Part shown: positions 10,652-21,240 of the stretch, in pieces
Numbering within the stretch: the first letter of the stretch is position 1
Layout of the letters: each line of letters begins with the position of its first letter
Assembly (NCBI GenBank): GCA_032433765.1
Contig: JAVIAB010000051.1
Span: 83,963,973-84,027,972 of the forward strand
Direction of reading: 5' to 3'
Length of the DNA: 64,000 nt
Origin: Megaustenia siamemsis
Taxonomy: Eukaryota > Mollusca > Gastropoda > Stylommatophora > Ariophantidae
The notes under the pieces: model-generated
Databases searched by the model: none
What the model was told of the DNA's origin: nothing
The model's input: the letters and a program-made list of their open reading frames with translations, nothing else
Program-made: the position numbers and the translations under genes

Positions 10652-11635
10652 CTAGTTTCTCTTTAATTTTATTTTTATTTTAATCATTACAGGATTGTGA
10701 TCTGAATTAATATCTGCTCCTGGGTAGGTTTTGGCTTTCTTTACGCTGTTACGGAACCTTTCTTTTATCATTATGTAATCTATTTGATTCCTCTTCTTAT
10801 CTCCAGGGCTTTTCCATATATATAGTTCCCTTTTCTCTTGCTTAAAGTAGATGTTACATATCATCAGCCTGTTTTCTCCACAGAATTGTATTAATCTTTC
10901 GCCTCTGTCATTTCTTTTTCCTAAACCATGATTTCCTATAATGGTCTTATATCTACCTTTTCCTACTTTATCGTTCATGTCACCCATTACAATCAAGATG
11001 TCTGAAGATTTCACTTGCTTCATAACTTTATTTAGGTCTTCATAGTATGCCTCTATTTGTTCATCTGTGTAGTCTTGAGTAGGTTCATATGTCTGTATTA
11101 TTGCTATGTCGAATGGTTTTGCTTTCAACTTGACTAGTATAATCTTATCATTGTATGTCCAGTGGGTACTTATATATTTTTGTAGCTCTCTTTTTATCAG
11201 TATTCCTACCCCCCTTTAATGTTCTGTTGTGTTTCCTGAGTATATAAATGTATATTTTTCGTCCTCTATGTACCCACATTCTTTCCATCTTGTCTCTGAT
11301 ATGCCTAAGATATCTATATTTATTCGATCTGTTTCTTGAATCAGATTTTCCACTTCCCTTTCTTGATATAGAGTCCTAACATTCCAAGTACTTATTTTAA
11401 GATCTTTCCTCCGACATAAGTTCGAATTCCTCTCCATGGCTTCCTCTGGACTAGTACGTGATGAGGCTCCAATCTCTTTCACGGTGGTCAGCCACATTCG
11501 TCTTTCGTGTCCTGAACATGCCTCTTGTGTACCACACACTTTGCTGCTTTCGCTTTCTGGACCGTTGGTCATATCTGTCTCTTCCGCCCCATCCACCGTT
11601 GCAGACTTTGTACAATTCGGAATGGACATTTCCAT
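10652..11635 (-). pseudogene. LINE-B copy 1 endonuclease
   Basis: Two open pieces (11635-11216 and 11128-10652) together cover the APE fold: L-K-I-S-T-W-N-V-R-T-L (Asn), G-I-S-E-T-R-W-K-E (metal-binding Glu), I-V-M-G-D-M-N (Asp/Asn) and I-N-S-D-H-N-P-V (Asp-His). A stop separates them near 11216. Such domains are often misannotated as craniofacial development protein 2-like in animal genomes. The 70 residues before the Trp-Asn motif are N-terminal extension or translated 5' UTR. Confidence 0.9.
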
Positions 11636-11745
11636 CTGCCCGGTGCGACAGTGAAAAACAATGACCTGTCACCGATAGGTCAATCTCGAATGAAAAGAAG
11701 ATAAATACCCACTTAACAACGAGAATTTCCACCATCCACCAGCCT

Positions 11746-12149
11746 GTCAGAAGTTAAACAACCATAACAGGCATGAGCAGAATATTAATCCCAAGAATCA
11801 CACCGCGTGTAACCGGCGTATTTCGAAACAACACACGCTGTAACGGAAAACATTGTCCACACACGGACGCCATCTTGAAACAAGAACAACAATAATAGTG
11901 AAAAAGAGTACCACTCAAAGACGAAATAACGAAATAACCGTCCATTTTCTCTGGACGCTACCCTACAACCTTTTTATTGTCCACTGCACGTTAAGTTCCC
12001 GTAGATGTGTTTTGTTCTAGTTTGCAGCTATCGCTGGCATTTGTGCCTTTCGGTCCAACAACCGACTTTAACGTAACGATACTGAGTACTAGCTTCCCTT
12101 CCCTCTTGACCACTACTCACCTGGCTAGCACGAATAGTCTGTTTCAAGC
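11746..12149. other. Unassigned stretch left of a SINE-like relic
   Basis: No supported gene. Short open frames here lack any motif. Confidence 0.45.
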
Positions 12150-12510
12150 AGCACTACTTGTAGGTAGAGTCTTGATCAGTTCTCTTATCAGTTCTATGCC
12201 GGCCTCGAGACAGAGAGGTTGTGGGTTCAAATCCCGGCTACACACTGTTGGGATTTTTATTTATGACTTCTTTCTGCGGCAACTACCCCTGGTCTCAGCA
12301 GCGAGGCCCGGCTTGAAACGTCAATTACTCATCGACGGAAAAAAATATGAGTACCTCCGAAGTCGGAGTTATCTGCCTGTGTGGCGAGGGACCCCTGTGC
12401 ACAAGGCTGCCAGGGAAAAATGGATTAACACGCAAATTTCAGTTACTAGTCTTTTGGGGCTTCGTCAGAGGTAAAAGTTGGGGGCTTCGTCAGAGGTAAA
12501 AGTTGGCGAA
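12150..12510 (+). mobile_element. Possible tRNA-headed SINE relic of another family
   Basis: An A-box-like taggtagagtcttgatcag lies at 12161 and a clear B-box-like gggttcaaatcccggc at 12223-12238, the spacing expected for a tRNA-derived pol III promoter. About 270 bp of body follow. It ends in a doubled ggcttcgtcagaggtaaaag (12468-12503) and an A-rich run. No second copy exists in this window to prove a family. Confidence 0.4.
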
Positions 12511-14678
12511 CGAAAAAAAAAAATGATTTCACGCATATAAATATTCTTGAAGCGAGAAAATGAGATTTAATCAAGCATTATATTTTGTCTAGATACTGAA
12601 GGCACGTGAGAGCCAGGAACAGAACACAGTAAACGATCTGTGTACATGAGATGACAACAAATACAATTTTAAGAATGTATCCATGAAGAAGGAACTAATA
12701 AGCACTACTTCAGCAACAAAATAAAATATCTTTCATATGTTCTCTTATTTATTTCTTTTCTCAAAACTAACAAGGCAATTTACGGTCCACTTACCTCGAA
12801 GGACCACATCACAATTCATACACGTTGCACGGGCTATCCCCATTCTTAAAAAAAGAATGCCCCACATCTGTCCACCCTGTTCATATGTATTTTCCTAGCC
12901 TGATTGTCCTTACCTTTGTTGCACCTTTCCTCTGAACATACGTTTTTTTTTTTTGTTGAAATAGTTTGTGGATCTTCTTCCAACAAAATGATCTATCGAG
13001 CCAAAGAGTGTTTATGTTATCGTTATTTTTGTCTATTTGAAGTCACTCATTTCAACTTTTCCTTTGTGCCTATTATTTGGCCTCGATGTTCTGATAATAG
13101 TTACCAAGCAGGATATATACCCCATGATGACAATGTTGATGTTTTTCTTCTCTCCTGGTTTCCAGCACTCAAGCCATTTACAAAAGTACTGTCACATATC
13201 CTTAGTTTGGTTATTGTATTGTATATAATAGCTTCGAAACGTTGTTTATTTTTCTTATATTCTATAATTTAACTATTGCTCTACGTCTAGACCAGCAGGG
13301 GTTATGAATAACACTGTGCGCATGAAGTTGTGCATATTGGCAAGAAGCTGGTTTGTCTTCTTTACTATGTTGTTGATAACTTCGTTGCCTATAATTATTT
13401 GAAAGTTTTGCTGTTGTAAGCTCCTGTCTTTCTGCTTTGACTGCTGTTGAGTCTCCTAAATTTTTATCCTTGACAGCTGCCATTTTTGTGGGTTTATGTT
13501 TAGTCGTTCACTCAAAAACATTACTCTGAATCTAGAACCATGGTCAGCCTGCATGCCAAGATGGAAGATGACAGACTGGAGTGCTACGCAGGAAGCTAAA
13601 CAAGGCTTGTACACCATTACAGTATCGATGTCATTAGTCTCTCCATGTTGATGGATGCAATTATGAAGAGATCTGAGCACTAATGGACTAACCCAAAGAC
13701 GATGACCGTCGACTAAACTAAAGTAAATTGAACACTCTAGGAAAATCCTCAATTGTCTATTTATCGTCCCGCCTAAAGCAGTCACAAAAATGGATAATAG
13801 AAGCTATTCTGTAGGCACTCCAGTTTTTACTTCGAACGATTGACAGTCACATGCGAACTTATGATATTTTGTTTGAAATTCCTGATACGCTAAGAATTCT
13901 CAAGAAGGTGCCGCAACGCAACAGTGTCTAAGTTGTGTGTTTGTGTGTGTTTTTTTTTAATCAATCATATTTATGTTAATATTTCTGTGTCACTGCATAC
14001 AAAATGAAAGATTAACTTACTAAAAGTTGATATTCTAAAATACAGGGCTGAAGATGCTTAGGCAGGCATGTACTAAAGTGGATTAATAATCACAGTACAC
14101 TGTAACAGGCAAAAGAACGATAACAAACCTTCAATGTGGATAATGCAAAACGAGATGATGTGCTTTCTTTAACTGATATATTTTATGTTCACATTTTGTT
14201 TATTTCAATAAATCTCTTTTCATGACTATTTTTGGCTTGTAAATTACCTTATTTGTATCTCTTGTTTCAATAAATTACACGTTGTTATTCTGCTTTGTTT
14301 TCTGTTCTAGTTATCCAGTTAAGACATCGTCTGGAGTATCATTTGCTGCAAATAGGAACAGGAAGAGATATTTTAGGACCGAACAAAATTGTACAAGAAT
14401 TGGATATATATTTTTCAAGACAACTATAAACTTATGATAACAGATATATTGCACAAAACCTGACGGTCGATATAAAGGTAATTGCAAAGATTGCGAAAGA
14501 GCACAAATACATAATTCTCTTGGATACGTCGTACCGAACGATAAAAAGGCAATTCAAGAGATAAATTAATAAAAGGATAGGAGTGACAAACAATTGTAAT
14601 GTGAAATATGTACTCATACGCGTCTAAATAATAACAGGTTTAAACTCCGAATAATACAAGAAAGTGTTATTTCTACTC
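12511..14678. other. Unassigned non-coding stretch
   Basis: No LINE, SINE or array recognised. It contains poly-T at 12942-12954 and a short GT-rich run at 13935-13950. Open frames at 12904-13272 (+) and 13456-13785 (-) show no domain, low-complexity starts and no codon signal, so they are left out. Confidence 0.5.
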
Positions 14679-15154
14679 AACACCAGGGCTAAAACTAAGA
14701 ATAGCAAAATGTTACATCTTCTCAATTTTCCTGTATGGTGCAGAAACATGGACATTAGACAAGAAAACAGAACAGAACGTTTGAACCTTTGGAATGTGGA
14801 TTTATAGAAGAATAGGTAGAATTGGATGGAAAGAAAAGATAACAAACGATGAAGTTTTAAAACAACTGAAAATAAAAGAGAACTACTAAATACAATTAAG
14901 ACAAGACAAATGAAATTTTTGGGGCATGTTAAAAGACACAACAGCCTACTAAAAGTAATATTGGAAGGGAAAATACAAGGTAAAAGAGACAGAGGCAGAC
15001 CAAGACTAAGATGGACGAGTAACCTCAAAAGATGGACAAGTCAACCTATGACAATCTGCACCATCAAAGCAAGAGACAGAGTGGAATGGCGCTCCATGGT
15101 AGCCAACCTGCGATGCGGAGACGGCATTCAATGATGGTGATGATGATGATGATC
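14679..15154 (+). mobile_element. LINE-B copy 2, 5'-truncated 3' end
   Basis: Starts abruptly within the RT thumb (aacaccagggctaaaac, matching 51179 in another copy) and runs to the conserved end I-K-A-R-D-R-V-E-W-R-S-M-V-A-N-L-R-C-G-D-G and a (GAT)n tail at 15131-15152. 5' truncation is typical of LINE insertions. Y-G-A-E-T-W-T-L and F-L-G-H-V-K-R-H-N-S-L-L-K-V-I are readable with a few frameshifts. Confidence 0.9.
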
Positions 15155-15310
15155 TACTCAACATTCACTTATGGTGCATAAATATTGATGGCAAATAAGA
15201 AAACAACAAAAGCTTATAAAATTGAAACCTTTGAAATGTAGATTTATAGATGAGCTGGAAGAGTTTGCTGGACACAGAACAAATAAAATAATAAAGCTTT
15301 TTAGCAGTTG

Positions 15311-15423
15311 AAAATGAAGTAATATATTCGAACAACAAAATGAAGTAATATATTCGAACAACAAAATGAAGTAATATATTCGAACAACAAAATGAAGTAA
15401 TATACTGGAACAAGAAAATGAAG
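15311..15423. repeat. 26-bp tandem repeat, about 4.3 copies
   Basis: Units aaaatgaagtaatatattcg plus aacaac start at 15311, 15337, 15363 and 15389, with a partial copy at 15415. The preceding ttagcagttgaaaatgaag aligns with LINE-B Q-L-K-M-K coding sequence. The unit resembles the LINE-B segment from aaaatgaaaag to acaagacaaatg, so it appears to be expanded LINE sequence. Confidence 0.93.
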
Positions 15424-15537
15424 TTTTCCAGGAAACGTAAAAAACGCACATTAATTTCACAGCCACGAAGTGAAATACAGAGTAAACGAGGTAGAAGAAG
15501 CAAAATTATTAAATTAATTGCAGGAGACATAATAGTG

Positions 15538-16880
15538 TGTTTCATCAGGGCAAGATGCACGATGACAGAGCGTGTCATCGGAGCAAGAGGCAAGGTGACA
15601 GTGGGTGTCATCGGGGCAAGAGGCACAAAGACAGTGGGTGTCATCGGGGCAAGAGGCAAGGTGACAGTTAGTGTCATCGGGGCAAGAGGCAAGGTGACAG
15701 TTGGTGTCATCGGGGCAAGAGGCAAGGTGACAGTGGGTGTCATCGGGGCAAGAGGCAAGGTGACAGTGGGTGTCATCGGGGCAAGAGGCAAGGTGACAGT
15801 GGGTGTCATCGGGGCAAGAGGCAAGGTGACAGTGGGTGTCATCGGGGCAAGAGGCAAGGTGACAGTGGGTGTCATCGGGGCAAGAGGCAAGGTGACAGTG
15901 GGTGTCATCGGGGCAAGAGGCAAGGTGACAGTGGGTGTCATCGGGGCAAGAGGCACAAAGACAGTGGGTGTCATTAGGGCAAGAGGCACAAAGACAGTGG
16001 GTGTCATCGCGACAAGAGGCACATTGACAGAGCGTGTCATCAAGACAAGATGCACGATGACAGAGTGTACCATCAGGGCAAGAGAAAGGGTTATAGCGTG
16101 TACCATAAGAGTAAGAGTCAGGGTTATAGCGTGTACCATAAGAGTAAGAGTCAGGGTTATAGCGTGTACCATAAGAGTAACAGTCAGGGTTACAGAGTGT
16201 ACCATCAGGGCAAGAGACAGGATTATAGCGTGTACCATCAAGGCAAAACAGACAGGGTTATAGCGTGTACCATCAAGACAAAACAGACAGGGTTATAGCG
16301 TGTACTATCAAGACAAAACAGACAGGGTTAAAGCGTGTACCATCAAGGCAAAAGAGACAGGGTATAGCGTGTACCATCAAGGCAAAACAGACAGGGTTAT
16401 AACATGTACCGTACGAGTCAGGATAACAGCGTTTACCATCAGGCAAGAGTCAGGATGATTGGTGTACACCAGGCCAGAGTCAGGGTGACAGTGTGTACAT
16501 CAGTCAAGAGTGAGGGTTATGGTGTATGCCATGAAGTCAAGAGACAGGGTGACGGTATTCATCGTTAGGGCAAAAGACAAGGTGACAGAGTGTGTCATCA
16601 GGGCAAGAGACAGGATTATAGTGTGTATCATCAGAGTAAGAGACAGGGTTCAATAGTGTACTATCGGGGCAAGAGACAAGGTTAAAGTGTGTACCTTCAG
16701 GTAATAATCTGTCAAGAGACAGGATTATAATGTGTGTATCATCAAGGTAAGAGACAGGGTTCAATAGTGTACTATCAGGGCAAGAGAAAAGGTTATGGTA
16801 TGTAACATAAGAAGGAGACAGGATGACAGTGCATACCATCAGATAAGAGTCACGGTGACAGTGTATATCATCAGGCAAAA
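15538..16880. repeat. 33-bp minisatellite, uniform left part and degenerate right part
   Basis: Units such as ggtgtcatcggggcaagagg followed by caaggtgacagtg repeat every 33 bp from 15538 to about 16060 with few changes. They then drift into variants (tgtaccatcagggcaagaga plus caggattatagcg) and irregular spacing up to 16880. Because 33 is divisible by three, one plus-strand frame stays open (15418-16263) with an 11-residue repeat such as V-I-G-A-R-G-K-V-T-V-G. The right-hand variants read C-T-I-R-A-R-D-R-I-I-A, almost the LINE-B C-terminal C-T-I-K-A-R-D-R-A-E-W. The ORF is judged a by-product of the repeat. Confidence 0.93.
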
Positions 16881-17425
16881 GTCATGGGACAGTGTGTATC
16901 ATCATGCAAGTATCAGGATGACAATGAGTACCATCAGACAAGAGTGAGGGTGACAGTGTGTATCATCAGGCAAAAGTCATGGCGACAGTGTGTATCATCA
17001 TGCAAGTATCAGGATGACAATGAGTACCATCAGACAAGAGTGAGGGTGACAGTGTGTATCATCAGGCAAAAGTCATGGCGACAGTGTGTATCATCATGCA
17101 AGTATCAGGATGACAATGAGTACCATCAGACAAGAGTGAGGGTGACAGTGTGTATCATCAGACAAGAGTGAGGGTGACAGTGTTTATCATCAGACAAGAG
17201 TGTGGGTGACAGTGTGTATCATCAGACAAGAGTGAGGGTGACAGTGTGTATCATCAGACAAGAGTGAGGGTGACAGTGTGTATCATCAGACAAGAGTGAG
17301 GGTGACAGTGTTTATCATCAGACAAGAGTGAGGGTGACAGTGTGTATCATCAGACAAGAGTGAGGGTGACAGTGTGTATCATCAGGCAAAAGTCATGGTG
17401 ACAGTGTGTACCATCAGGGCACGAA
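16881..17425. repeat. 32-bp repeat with a 96-bp higher-order unit
   Basis: atcatgcaagtatcaggatg recurs at 16901, 16997 and 17093, an exact 96-bp spacing made of three different 32-bp subunits (atgcaag type, gacaagagtg type, ggcaaaagtc type). From about 17172 the gacaagagtg subunit alone repeats at 32 bp. The loss of one base relative to the 33-bp left part shifted the period. Only the 96-bp grouping keeps a frame open (16884-17171). Confidence 0.93.
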
Positions 17426-17510
17426 ACAGGGTAAAGAGTTAACATGAAATGGTATTTCGTTTAATGTTACCTTTGTGTGCGGCGGTGGCTCATGATGACA
17501 AAGATGCCAT

Positions 17511-18056
17511 TACCTGTGAATCTATTTTTTTTCAGACGACAGAAGACCAAATAGCACAATGCCAGAAATGGCATATCATCTGTCGCTATTACTGAAGCCT
17601 TGAAGCATCAAAATAGCAACAAAACAGTCAGAGATAATATTTCTGCTATCTGTCTGTTATGAATGTCAACAGAGGTCTTACATTAGATACAGTTGTGAAA
17701 ATTCACATGCAACCTTAGATGATGGAGAAAACTGTGAATAATTTAAGATAAAAAGTGACGGCATAAAAAAAAAATTGTTTGAAGCAAGTCACACAATAAA
17801 ATCCTATAAAAGCACAAACCACTGTATTTCCGCTATGTTAGGAAGAACGGGGCATAACCAGAAACAAAAAAGTGCACACAATAAATGCTGATTTGGGTCA
17901 GGGTTCGACAACTACCGAGAGGTAGATAGACAGGCTGAAGATAGGTCATGAGTTAACAAGTAACCGCCAGTACCACAACTGTGATCCAGGATAGAACATT
18001 GCTACTCCCTATCTCTCTCAGCGGAATACGATAAGCAATAAAGTATTTTCTCCGAG
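17511..18056. other. Unassigned stretch
   Basis: No feature is recognised between the end of the LINE-B-derived array region and the SINE pair. Confidence 0.5.
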
Positions 18057-18070
18057 TACTCTATATTATC

Positions 18071-18327
18071 GGGAGCCGCGATAGCTCAGTGGTTAGCGAA
18101 CTGGACTACCACGGACAAGGGGTGGGGTTCGATCCCAACCGATGGCTTCCGGGTTCACCCAGCCTTAAATGGGTACCGGATTTTTTTCTGGGAAAGTAAA
18201 GCAGCACGGGCGTAATACTGACCACATTACCCCAAAAATCATGTGCTGAAGGTCTGTAAAATATAGGGTCACTAACACCATATTTCCCTATACGCCACTT
18301 GGCGTGACGTGGGTACTTTACTTTACT
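18071..18327 (+). mobile_element. SINE-1, complete copy with target duplication
   Basis: A tRNA-like head begins at 18071 with A box tagctcagtgg (18082-18092) and B box ggttcgatcc (18126-18135), the internal pol III promoter. Then come a central domain (cccagccttaaatgggtacc ... ctgggaaagt) and a 3' body ending cgccacttggcgtgacg and a ctttactt-rich tail. A 14-bp target duplication, tactctatattatc, flanks it (18057-18070 and 18328-18341). About 257 bp. Non-autonomous, mobilised by a LINE. Further copies lie at 7171, 18342, 31821 and 43456. Confidence 0.93.
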
Positions 18328-18341
18328 TACTCTATATTATC

Positions 18342-18516
18342 AGCCTTAAATGGGTACCGAATTTTTTTTCTTGGCACAGCAGCACAGACGTACAACATTT
18401 ACCGACCACATTACCCCAAATATCATGTGTTGACGTCTGTAAAAATTATGGTCACACCATATTCCCTATACGCCACTTGGCGTGACGGGTCTCTTTACTT
18501 TTTACTTTTACTCTAT
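18342..18516 (+). mobile_element. SINE-1, headless copy next to the complete one
   Basis: It begins exactly after the target duplication with agccttaaatgggtaccg, so it lacks the tRNA head. It continues through accacattaccccaaat and cgccacttggcgtgacg to a T-rich tail that is again followed by tactctatatt. It differs from its neighbour at many positions, so it is not a fresh tandem copy. Confidence 0.88.
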
Positions 18517-18529
18517 ATTTGATACAAAA

Positions 18530-19425
18530 AAATCGTGGGATGAGGCTCATAACGTATATTGCTCTATATGCAGACACAAAGTGCTCGTGAATTACATAGG
18601 AATATCATGTTAATCCACATATTTTTAACTGGTCAGCGAATGTAAGAGTTTTTAGTCTTTATTTCGGGCAGGCGTCATCGCAGTCGAGGTATTCCCATAT
18701 CCGCTTTGTTGCCCGTTCCAGCAACCATTGAAAGTGTTCGAAATTTAAGATTGTTGTGGCACATTACTACCAAAGTCCGCCTCGTCCAGAGAATTCATAA
18801 AGAATTCGTTAGAGGATTGATGAATTCAAAAGTCATCTTGCTTCCAAAATAATTCAGCACATTTTGAAAACTGCACATCGACATACGTAGTCAGTAGACG
18901 ATCACATGAAGCACTTCGTTAGGACGGTTAAATGAGACTTCACATTTCTGATGTTGAGATTTTCTTTCCAAAGTTGTAGACACTGATTCCACATTGGAAT
19001 TGATGCTACTGTTTCTAATTTGTCATACTGGACAGCTCTACACAACAACATTTGTTATAATGTCATATTGATGATGATCTTCTTATACATTGCTAGGTGA
19101 ACACGTACACTACGTTTTGTTGTCCATCTCCAAAAAAAGACTCAATCTCAAACCCACCATTCCTGAGAGCTTCAATTGTTGTTAAACAATAATAATAAAG
19201 CACCCGACCCTCCCCAGTCTCAACTTGAAATTAGAAAAAAAAATAGACTAAGCGAATAAATGGTTATTTTAAAAAAAAGGGGGCATGAATAGAATAGAAT
19301 ATGCCGGGAGATTTTATACCTGCTACATTCATATTAATTTGAATTAATGGGTAAATGTGTTTGAACGTGAGGTAGTCACGTTAACCCATTATCCTCAATT
19401 AATCTTATTCTAGCAAATACTGTAT
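18530..19425. other. Unassigned stretch
   Basis: No element or ORF recognised. Several T- and A-runs. Confidence 0.5.
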
Positions 19426-19430
19426 TGTTC

Positions 19431-19578
19431 TTTTCTGTCCTTCATTTGTAACCACTTTTTATGATATGTACTACAGCTAGAGTTCTCTAATCTTTTCTGT
19501 CCTTCATTTGTTACCACTTTTTCTGATAGGTACTACAGCTAGAGTTCTCTAATATTTTCTGTCCTTCATTTGTAACTA
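19431..19578. repeat. 62-bp tandem repeat, about 2.4 copies
   Basis: ttttctgtccttcatttg occurs at 19431, 19493 and 19555, an exact 62-bp period. It lies just left of the 26-bp array, separated by a short A-run. Confidence 0.93.
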
Positions 19579-19607
19579 AGCTATAAAAAAAAAACTATCA
19601 TTGCTTT

Positions 19608-20510
19608 GGACGCATGTCTTGGTATCATGTCTTGGACACATGTCTTGGTATCATGTCTTGGACGCATGATTTGGTATCATGTCTTGGACGCATGTCTTGG
19701 ACGCATGTCTTGGTATCATGTCTTGGGCGCATGTCTTGGTATCATGTCTTGGACGCATGTCTTGGTATCATGTCTTGGACACATGTCTTGGTATCATGTC
19801 TTAGACGCATGTCTTGGTATCATGTCTTAGACGCATGTCTTGGTATCATGTCTTGGACGCATGTCTTGGTATCATGTCTTGGACGCATGTCTTGGTATCA
19901 TGTCTTGGACGCATGTCTTGGTATCATGTCTTGGACGCATGTCTTGGTATCATGTCTTGGTCGCATGTCTTGGTATCATGTCTTAGACGCATGTCTTGGT
20001 ATCATGTCTTGGACGCATGTCTTGGTATCATGTCTTGGACGCATGTCCTGGTATCATGTCTTGGACGCATGTCTTGGTATCATGTCTTGGACGCATGTCT
20101 TGGTATCATGTCTTGGACGCATGTCCTGGTATCATGTCTTGGACGCATGTCTTGGTATCATGTCTTGGACGCATGTCTTGGTATCATGTCTTAGACGCAT
20201 GTCTTGGTATCATGTCTTAGACGCATGTCTTGGTATCATGTCTTGGACGCATGTCTTGGTATCATGTCTTGGACGCATGTCTTGGTATCATGTCTTGGAC
20301 GCATGTCTTGGTATCATGTCTTGGACGCATGTCCTGGTATCATGTCTTGGACGCATGTCTTGGTATCATGTCTTGGACGCATGTCTTGGTATCATGTCTT
20401 GGACGCATGTCTTGGTATCATGTCTTGGACGCATGCCTTGGTATCATGTCTTGGACGCATGTCTTGGTATCATGTCTTAGATGCATGTCTTGGTATCATG
20501 TCTTGGAGGC
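19608..20510. repeat. 26-bp minisatellite, about 34 copies, dimer of 13-mers
   Basis: Unit catgtcttggtat plus catgtcttggacg: two 13-bp halves that share catgtcttgg and differ in the last three bases. Variation is slight (ggac/gggc/agac, cttgg/cctgg). All three plus frames stay open for hundreds of bases because the unit lacks stops. The resulting repeated peptides (C-L-G-I-M-S-W-T-H-V type) are not taken as genes. A hAT-like transposon inserted at the right edge. Confidence 0.95.
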
Positions 20511-20518
20511 ATGTAAAC
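20511..20518. repeat. 8-bp target-site duplication, left (atgtaaac)
   Basis: Identical to 24443-24450. The pair brackets the hAT-like element exactly. Confidence 0.85.
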
Positions 20519-21240
20519 TAAAGTGACCATATTTTTGAAACCCTAATCCGGGACGGATTAATTTGACTTATGAAATTTCTTCCGTCTTTTTCAAGTGAAT
20601 AATACATATATTTTAAAACTAATTAAAACACCTAACAATATAGGTTTACAAAACGTTATCAGGAGATAAACAAAAACAGTGATACTCACTTAAATGGAAG
20701 GTGATGCAGAGTTGCTGTACTTTTCTGATCAGTGTTTCAGTTTCAGTAAAGAAGATTTAAAACTTGGAGCCCATTTTACTGTTACTGTTTCGCCAAATGA
20801 ACACCCAGTTCAACTTTTTAAACAATTTCTACACAACAACAGAAAAATGTATATTTTTATTTCTAAGAGACGTGAGTGCCAAGATGGCGGAGTGACCGCG
20901 CCGGTGTATAATTTTGATTCAGTGAAACATCAAATATTTCTATTCTATATGGATTATGTGTCAAATTTCCAATTCCAGAGAATGATATAATGTGATCTAA
21001 AATATCATCAAGCAGGATAGACATATACCATTTGTTTTTAAGGGTGTTTAATAACAGTTTGTGTGTGAAAACAACAAAGATGTAGAGAGACAACACGAGG
21101 AGAAAATGGGTCACGGCCAACAGTGACCTCAATGCGTGGCAAGCACTGGTAACATAATCCAGGCCCTTACTCTGCGACAGAACTAGCACAGCGGCAGAGG
21201 ACAATGTAACATACACACAACAGTGCTCAGAGCCAAAATA

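Larger units (their letters stand above)
8530..11690 (-). mobile_element. LINE-B copy 1, nearly full length, minus strand
   Basis: An RTE-like LINE read on the minus strand: APE endonuclease from about 11635 to 10652, linker to 10330, RT from 10323 to 8715, and the conserved C-terminal stretch down to 8536, where an ATG-rich tail starts. There is no RNase H domain. An architecture of endonuclease plus RT with a short (ATG)n tail fits the RTE clade. The ORF is broken at six or more places. The stretch 11640-11745 upstream of the first recognisable codons is probably 5' UTR. Sister copies occur at 14.7, 28.1, 30.1, 46-51.6, 46.9-48.8, 52.2 and 57.3 kb. Confidence 0.9.
15155..17510 (+). mobile_element. 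Diverged LINE-B-like 3' end expanded internally by two minisatellites
   Basis: Immediately after copy 2 a second, older LINE-B-like tail begins. Y-G-A near 15174 and K-L-K-P-L-K-C-R-F-I-D-E-L near 15225 match the Y-G-A-E-T-W and I-E-A-F-E-M-W-I-Y-R-R region. A 26-bp array follows at 15311-15423. Then K-M-K-F-S-R-K-R-K-K-R and I-Q-S-K-R-G-R-R match the R-Q-M-R-F-L-G-H-V-K-R and I-Q-G-K-R-G-R-G-R region. A 33/32-bp array follows at 15538-17425. After it, atggta, acct, tgcgg, ggc and gatga occur in the same order as in the LINE-B terminus, ending near 17510. Removing the arrays leaves about 350 bp collinear with LINE-B. Confidence 0.7.

Noticed and set aside
12904..13272. 122-codon plus frame
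   Set aside because: Starts in low-complexity Leu/Phe sequence across a T-run, with no motif and no similarity to anything I recognise.
13262..13785. Two minus-strand frames (73 and 109 codons) as exons
   Set aside because: A few stretches look protein-like, but the frames overlap, no domain is recognised and no splice structure supports them.
15165..16263. 281-codon (+) and 358-codon (-) frames
   Set aside because: They translate the 33-bp array on both strands and run into LINE-B relics. Not genes.
15311..17425. CRISPR array
   Set aside because: Direct tandem units without unique spacers, in a eukaryotic repeat context. The same applies to all other arrays here.
18071..18150. Functional tRNA gene
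   Set aside because: A and B boxes are present, but no acceptor stem or cloverleaf closes. The sequence continues into a SINE body with target duplications and repeats at 43456. The heads at 49320 and 27529 were judged likewise.
19614..20480. 288-codon Cys/Trp-rich repeat protein
   Set aside because: Product of the 26-bp satellite. Other registers are equally open and there is no signal peptide or unique terminus.
20694..20990. 98-codon frame as a host gene
   Set aside because: It spans the junction between the hAT-like left arm and the LINE-A 5' UTR (20873/20874), so it is an accidental fusion.
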